Shown: in pieces, positions 9,901-11,461 of the stretch
How positions within the stretch are numbered: the first letter of the stretch is position 1
Layout: each line of letters opens with the position of its first letter
Source of the DNA: UBA10205 sp035289625
GTDB taxonomy: Archaea > Iainarchaeota > Iainarchaeia > Iainarchaeales > Iainarchaeaceae
NCBI GenBank assembly: GCA_035289625.1
Contig: DATDWP010000027.1
Span: forward strand, 1 to 11,461
DNA length: 11,461 bases
Direction: 5' to 3'
Notes under the pieces: model-generated
Databases searched by the model: none
Seen by the model: only the letters and a program-made list of their open reading frames with translations
What the model was told of the DNA's origin: nothing
Program-made: the position numbers and the translations under genes

Positions 9901-10996
9901 GCTCACAAGAAAGTATGTGCAAAGTGCAGAACTCCCATCAGCCGGGCTATATAGGGTCGAACTTGCGGGTTATTTTAATGAAGCGGATTGGAGGTTTTTT
10001 GAACTAAATGGAGAGCCGCGCGCACGGATATCTGTTGTGGTATACAAAAAAGATGACCCATATCCAAATTCGGTTTTCTATTCAATGCCATTTGATGGAC
10101 TTATTGGAGTTGAAGCAGGAAAATACAAGAGGGCAAATTATGGAGTTGCATATTCGAATACTTCACAAGAAGTGCTTGCAATAACTAGCGACCAGCAGCC
10201 GGTAAAAACTTATGAGGATGCACAGAGTAGTCCTGTAACAAGGGCTACTGTAAATGTTGAACGCGATCTGTACAATTTGAATACTTCAGCTTCCACCCGC
10301 GGAATGATACTGGAAATTGCAAATAAGAGTGGTAAAAGCGCCTCTATTACATTCCAGCCATCCCATGCAACTCCTGTGATGTTTAAAGTATCACAGCCAA
10401 ATATTTCGCAGGAAAAATTCGCCTCTTATTACACAATACTTGAGAGCAATACTCCACTAGATGTTGGAAACACACTAGCGTATTGGGATGGCGCCGGGGC
10501 ATGCCTTGATTTTAGCGGGCAACTTGTAACCGAGGCATTTTACCAAAAGCCCGATAGGGCAGCGGTGCAATCTGATAAACTCATTGATTGGCAAAATGCA
10601 TATGCAACAGAGTGGAATAGCGCTATTCGAAAGGGAGATACGTATTTGCGCACCATATTTTACACCGACCCCAAAAAAGACATCGTGCTAAAAGCAAGCC
10701 CGGCCGGGGGGGCAAAAGGGTTCTTCTACACGGCAGATTCTTCAGGGCAGGCTGTGGGATTGAATGGTGTTAGCGGCATGCCATACAATAACTTTGCATC
10801 AGGAAGCGTCGGGACAATAAATTCAGTTAGTGACGCGCTTGAAATGGTTGGCAGCGGCAAAGCGTGCATTACAAATAGCGGTGAATCTGTAAAAATCTGG
10901 TGGAACCCGCAGGCAGTATATAGCGCGCAAGGGGTGCAGAGGAGCATTTCAGAGCAGGTGAAAGGGCTTGTTGCCGGTAACACGTGCATTGGGTAG
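3983..10996 (+). CDS. Giant membrane-anchored surface protein with Ig-like repeats
   Basis: The product is 2,337 aa. The start is well bounded: TGA immediately precedes ATG 3983 in frame. A short charged N-terminus leads to one strong membrane segment (about 24-44) with no obvious cleavage site, so it is probably a signal anchor placing the rest outside. Residues about 51-573 hold roughly six carboxypeptidase-regulatory-like Ig domains (51-128, 135-216 degenerate, 222-308, 311-396, 403-487, 492-573), with the recurrent pattern PVxxAxVxL, then T-D-x-x-G-x-A-x-F, then GxY. Beta-rich regions of unknown family follow, another Ig-like domain near 903-1000, and Cys-containing domains from about 1130 (including C1133 and C1278). 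A Gly/Ala-rich hydrophobic pair occupies 1446-1490. Residues 1657-2337 are the module shared with the upstream paralog, including YCDATQF (1705-1711), PFDGLIG (2036-2042) and WNP (2307-2309). It is likely an adhesin, stalk or envelope-structural protein; no enzymatic motif was seen. Confidence 0.93.
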   Translation: MSLEDLKETFAQSFDSISEKVPHVPIVAAVLAIVVFGAMAFLLLPGQAPNASISIVVENAAGVGVRGAQVSIIGLSEPLEITTDKDGKAIFEAPNGSKIEVVVSKQNYGTEGPISATVGEIEELKFTLKAEEFALKQVTFTFVGPDSKKLEGKEVIATLSCTGSGVFEKGQYSTTSGELVVEPPQNCGRIIVNATASGFIDSSSQVLGTEQVISFKGIEKPKGGIQITVLDVQTKRFVDGIAVKIIDSLGIPIGIEAITSFGEVNFPGLEIGNYSAVIEDPAAQYATQSVALQVQQGEVAKKEVLISKDIKLRAKIKVLDGAVGASGALVNLFSADGKLIDTKATTADGSALFLLNDSGTYSFEASKDTYLPSAKNSLTTSSYPKGSEKEFSIALKKCTPQTCGIVKVRVFDEDNLPVENAAVVLLSKEGLVQSAYGSKSTDWNGNAEPFLNVANGSYIALLQKYPAESRSDVFEVDSTKINSLQAKLVIGNGILKISAQDSLGVALGFAQADVFTSAGQKLGTVSLDAKGEGTFSIKADKSVYAIIRKDGFARFVSAAKQIFPDKTVQIIGKLEQQITAAKPSIEFVGLFNSAGQIEKSLKAGGTYYAKFKLLVPSQKSFSQVGSFVRVGQKQTLEEEIGYISQINAPLSLVSKGATYNPPSGNDFDTLTNGNALWANLEWKNLETGTYEFEAEIKILQGATKSSPLPINYRAWGVESDKFRRDPLDSFLGEAATSAQKAALYAQTYEKIFLVGLEELCDLDFCTTVRVFDQTSGLYLEAPYKLRTFSPYNLEVEIAANSAAIRSNGSITIKNTRDGAKIESDIAINSYSLQNADSQNFSANTPAFSIEKVLLGDLRQKRSISAKLVIEPKAAIASALQFSIVSGNSMVFDKLIPFTTLSEEDINIAVSPRELAAFIPLDINVLVSYGAGDKKGLAVDGARVVARRISPDGSETRTVILSDAKGSARVQLPASSPGTRVIISVEKAGAGSRAIEMQISSSVVKFSPAQIKVALNRQTQEQLQTPLLIESKISQELVVKKLRVTGNFRGILDSSRMDSFLSQYSGSSIAKDPKQIQLLTALGSEAQFLDSPLKLTGNVIAEFSLKQNSAISWISQVPLEAAINLAELPTNAPCINLSKKEWNDSTLGSRAYLEFEIENNCIAKNNERLDLAALQGQVDWQGSDGVIGQVELTITDPQSGQGSSAILQQGIWSRLSEKLEAGKIYPARLTFVPKADTLGKRAQFDVQIDAQMTTNEGAEFVGASNDIEADIVVANLDQCVEITPHPEEGITIDRYSEEQEFTVSTQNCGPIDIDIRFCEAGKDFCRGGSKEGGIKLTPWSFTRVQEDTRTAKVQRQQIPGFYGITVEARPSGGSWRQVAEIDAIVEPEEGEYFTLDKYEFTIIGKGSKDDAALANSMLQETVQVRANLCEWKEAQKNSGFSGQQATVLAAGAIAGAAAGYIAAAVYAFSALAATGVGILVLAVFVLIATLFGGDDPCKEFTTNPLQDYVINLAGTPDQNNDRYLPPDALDILSTDSRIKGTWNTTITDAIQKTNKNNLNGMQIVGVVFENLNAVSDRPIYAVATMRAKEHIHGDLTHQNASVQCGSRGSKGGNFGQFWINPGACNSAGRVYDTTYSQKFHLKFKVSEEKVSLPPISFDTQSCESGVDIGRTGSGALPRIKLNWSWKDTAGGISYNQCDAQNPQYIYCDATQFTIELNKKLYYLYEFLQANNFDLGCPTLEDEKTQAQNELNTKSATRQVLQGSIGLSSSTGSEEANSIRIVAEIKNLTSSDQNAIVNAYVTGTTGFSHVCTMDVREIVKNSQKSSSCTIDLPGDGVYSIYTAIQSASIPSTIDSAAISSGIVIGSIGTGASAKLCSFKTTETYVGSPQIMRFVEGKSNIKWTSKVPDKDALLQLLIFDAYLMKDNYSEEFFADFSKYYTQSAFEDTDFYFHQLSKDSAGKSYGFNKFMENEKFVLTRKYVQSAELPSAGLYRVELAGYFNEADWRFFELNGEPRARISVVVYKKDDPYPNSVFYSMPFDGLIGVEAGKYKRANYGVAYSNTSQEVLAITSDQQPVKTYEDAQSSPVTRATVNVERDLYNLNTSASTRGMILEIANKSGKSASITFQPSHATPVMFKVSQPNISQEKFASYYTILESNTPLDVGNTLAYWDGAGACLDFSGQLVTEAFYQKPDRAAVQSDKLIDWQNAYATEWNSAIRKGDTYLRTIFYTDPKKDIVLKASPAGGAKGFFYTADSSGQAVGLNGVSGMPYNNFASGSVGTINSVSDALEMVGSGKACITNSGESVKIWWNPQAVYSAQGVQRSISEQVKGLVAGNTCIG
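4133..5701 (+). repeat. Array of about six Ig-like carboxypeptidase-regulatory-type domains
   Basis: This stretch encodes residues about 51-573 of the giant protein, built of consecutive 75-90 aa beta-sandwich-like units. Examples of the core signature are GVRGAQVSIIG followed by TDKDGKAIFEAPNGS, and PVENAAVVLLS followed by TDWNGNAEPFLNVANGSY. The units are divergent at the protein level and are not nucleotide repeats. Such arrays commonly form extended stalks on cell-surface proteins. Unit borders are estimates by eye. Confidence 0.7.
8318..8458 (+). other. Gly/Ala-rich hydrophobic hairpin encoded in the giant protein
   Basis: Residues about 1446-1492 contain two hydrophobic segments (1446-1465, rich in Ala and small-x3-small spacing such as AGAIAGAAAG; and 1469-1490, richer in Val/Leu/Ile) with almost no charge, ending in GGDDPC. 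Each is long enough to span a membrane, which would bring the chain back to the same side. The upstream paralog has a similar element ahead of the shared module. Confidence 0.65.
8951..10993 (+). repeat. Paralogous C-terminal module, copy 2 (protein level)
   Basis: This encodes residues 1657-2337 of the giant protein, about 681 aa, matching the C-terminus of the 3-3173 gene landmark by landmark. It contains exactly ten cysteines, and each has a counterpart in copy 1. An even, conserved set in a probably exported protein suggests disulfide bonds, which is inference. The family is not recognised. Confidence 0.85.
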
Positions 10997-11032
10997 GGAT
11001 TGTTAGTTTAGAATAAAAGCAACAAACGGCCC

Positions 11033-11069
11033 AAAAGACCTTAAAAGACGCTAATGGCCATTTAAAGAC
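11033..11069 (+). repeat. Three phased copies of (A/T)AAAGAC
   Basis: AAAAGAC at 11033-11039, AAAAGAC at 11043-11049 and TAAAGAC at 11063-11069 start exactly 10 and 20 bp apart, so all three face the same side of the helix. They lie about 20-55 bp upstream of the TATA box of the beta-helix gene, where an archaeal activator could bind. The motif is short and A-rich, so chance is possible. Confidence 0.35.
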
Positions 11070-11088
11070 TTGAATTTACACTGATTTA

Positions 11089-11100
11089 CTTTATATATAA
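11089..11100 (+). promoter_or_regulatory. Strong archaeal TATA box of the beta-helix gene
   Basis: CTTTATATATAA is a near-ideal archaeal TATA box. Its centre lies about 25 bp upstream of ATG 11120, so the transcript would begin at or near the start codon, giving a leaderless mRNA. No Shine-Dalgarno sequence is seen between it and the ATG, which agrees with this. Confidence 0.7.
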
Positions 11101-11119
11101 CAGAGTAATTTCTAGTATA

Positions 11120-11461
11120 ATGGATTTTACCCCGAGAATTTACTTAGCATTACTTCTAATTTTGCTCCTGCCGACAACATTTGCCACTTCGTACTATGTT
11201 TCAAAGAACGGCAATAACTCCGATGGGCTTTCTTGGACAAGTTCGTGGAATGAAATGAACCAAATTAATTGGGCAAACATCAACCCCGGAGATACCATTT
11301 GGCTGGCGGGAGGGACATATACTACATCTTTAAGTCCACGAGCAAGCGGCACAACTGGAAACCTTATTTACATAAAGCGTGTGCTCTCAACTGATACGGC
11401 TCCTGTGAATTCACCAGGGTGGAGCAGTTCTTTTGATTCCCAGGTGATTATAGCGCCCCAA
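11120..11461 (+). CDS. Secreted right-handed beta-helix (pectin-lyase-like) protein, 3'-partial
   Basis: ATG 11120 opens a frame that is uninterrupted for 114 codons to the window edge. Residues about 7-22 are a hydrophobic signal sequence (IYLALLLILLLPTTFA), with a plausible cleavage after TFA, before TSYY. The mature start shows the signature of secreted parallel beta-helix proteins: YYVSKNGNNSDGLSW, a W-containing spacer, NPGDTIWLAGGTYT (55-68) and then GTTGNLIYIK (77-86). Proteins with this opening are surface or secreted polysaccharide-binding or polysaccharide-degrading proteins, or adhesins; the catalytic part, if any, is beyond the window. The start is supported by the TATA box 25 bp upstream. 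It follows the giant gene by 123 bp in the same direction but has its own promoter. Confidence 0.85.
   Translation, partial: MDFTPRIYLALLLILLLPTTFATSYYVSKNGNNSDGLSWTSSWNEMNQINWANINPGDTIWLAGGTYTTSLSPRASGTTGNLIYIKRVLSTDTAPVNSPGWSSSFDSQVIIAPQ

Noticed and set aside
11024..11063. Inverted repeat AAACGGCC / GGCCATTT as a terminator of the giant gene
   Set aside because: The 8-bp arms contain a mismatch, the loop is 24 nt and no T-run follows. It also overlaps the phased repeats.
1..11461. CRISPR arrays, tRNA or rRNA genes, insertion-sequence ends
   Set aside because: I looked for regularly spaced repeats, clover-leaf-like segments and transposase motifs and saw none; nearly all of the window is coding.

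Overview
The window reads as a piece of an archaeal genome, most plausibly from a small-genome DPANN-type lineage. The grounds are a clear TATA box about 25 bp upstream of an ATG (the leaderless arrangement usual in archaea), no convincing Shine-Dalgarno sequences at the fixed starts, and very large surface proteins built from Ig-like repeats and unfamiliar cysteine-containing domains. The lineage is inference; no RNA gene or universal marker is present to fix it.

Layout, left to right. (1) Positions 3-3173 (+): the 3' part of a surface-type protein with a coiled-coil stretch, a glycine-rich hydrophobic hairpin and a long C-terminal module. The frame is open at the left edge, so the true start lies outside the window. 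(2) Positions 3178-3768 (+): a small protein-kinase-like gene, AT-richer than its neighbours, with a degenerate catalytic loop, ending about where a DFG motif would sit. (3) Positions 3769-3982: a 214-bp gap with a possible 49-aa reverse-strand ORF convergent with the kinase gene, then a two-copy direct repeat and a weak TATA-like element. (4) Positions 3983-10996 (+): a giant 2,337-aa cell-surface protein with an N-terminal membrane anchor, about six carboxypeptidase-regulatory-like Ig repeats, further beta-rich domains, a second glycine/alanine-rich hydrophobic hairpin, and a C-terminal module paralogous to that of gene 1. (5) Positions 10997-11119: a promoter region with three evenly phased 7-bp repeats and a strong TATA box. 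(6) Positions 11120-11461 (+): the start of a secreted right-handed beta-helix (pectin-lyase-like) protein that runs off the right edge.

Together this looks like a cell-envelope locus: two paralogous membrane-anchored surface proteins share a roughly 630-680 aa module with ten matched cysteines, followed by a secreted beta-helix protein. The kinase-like gene and the adjoining mini-ORF sit between the paralogs and look like a foreign or decaying insertion. The shared module, the hairpin in front of it and the intervening kinase remnant are the parts I could not assign to a known system.
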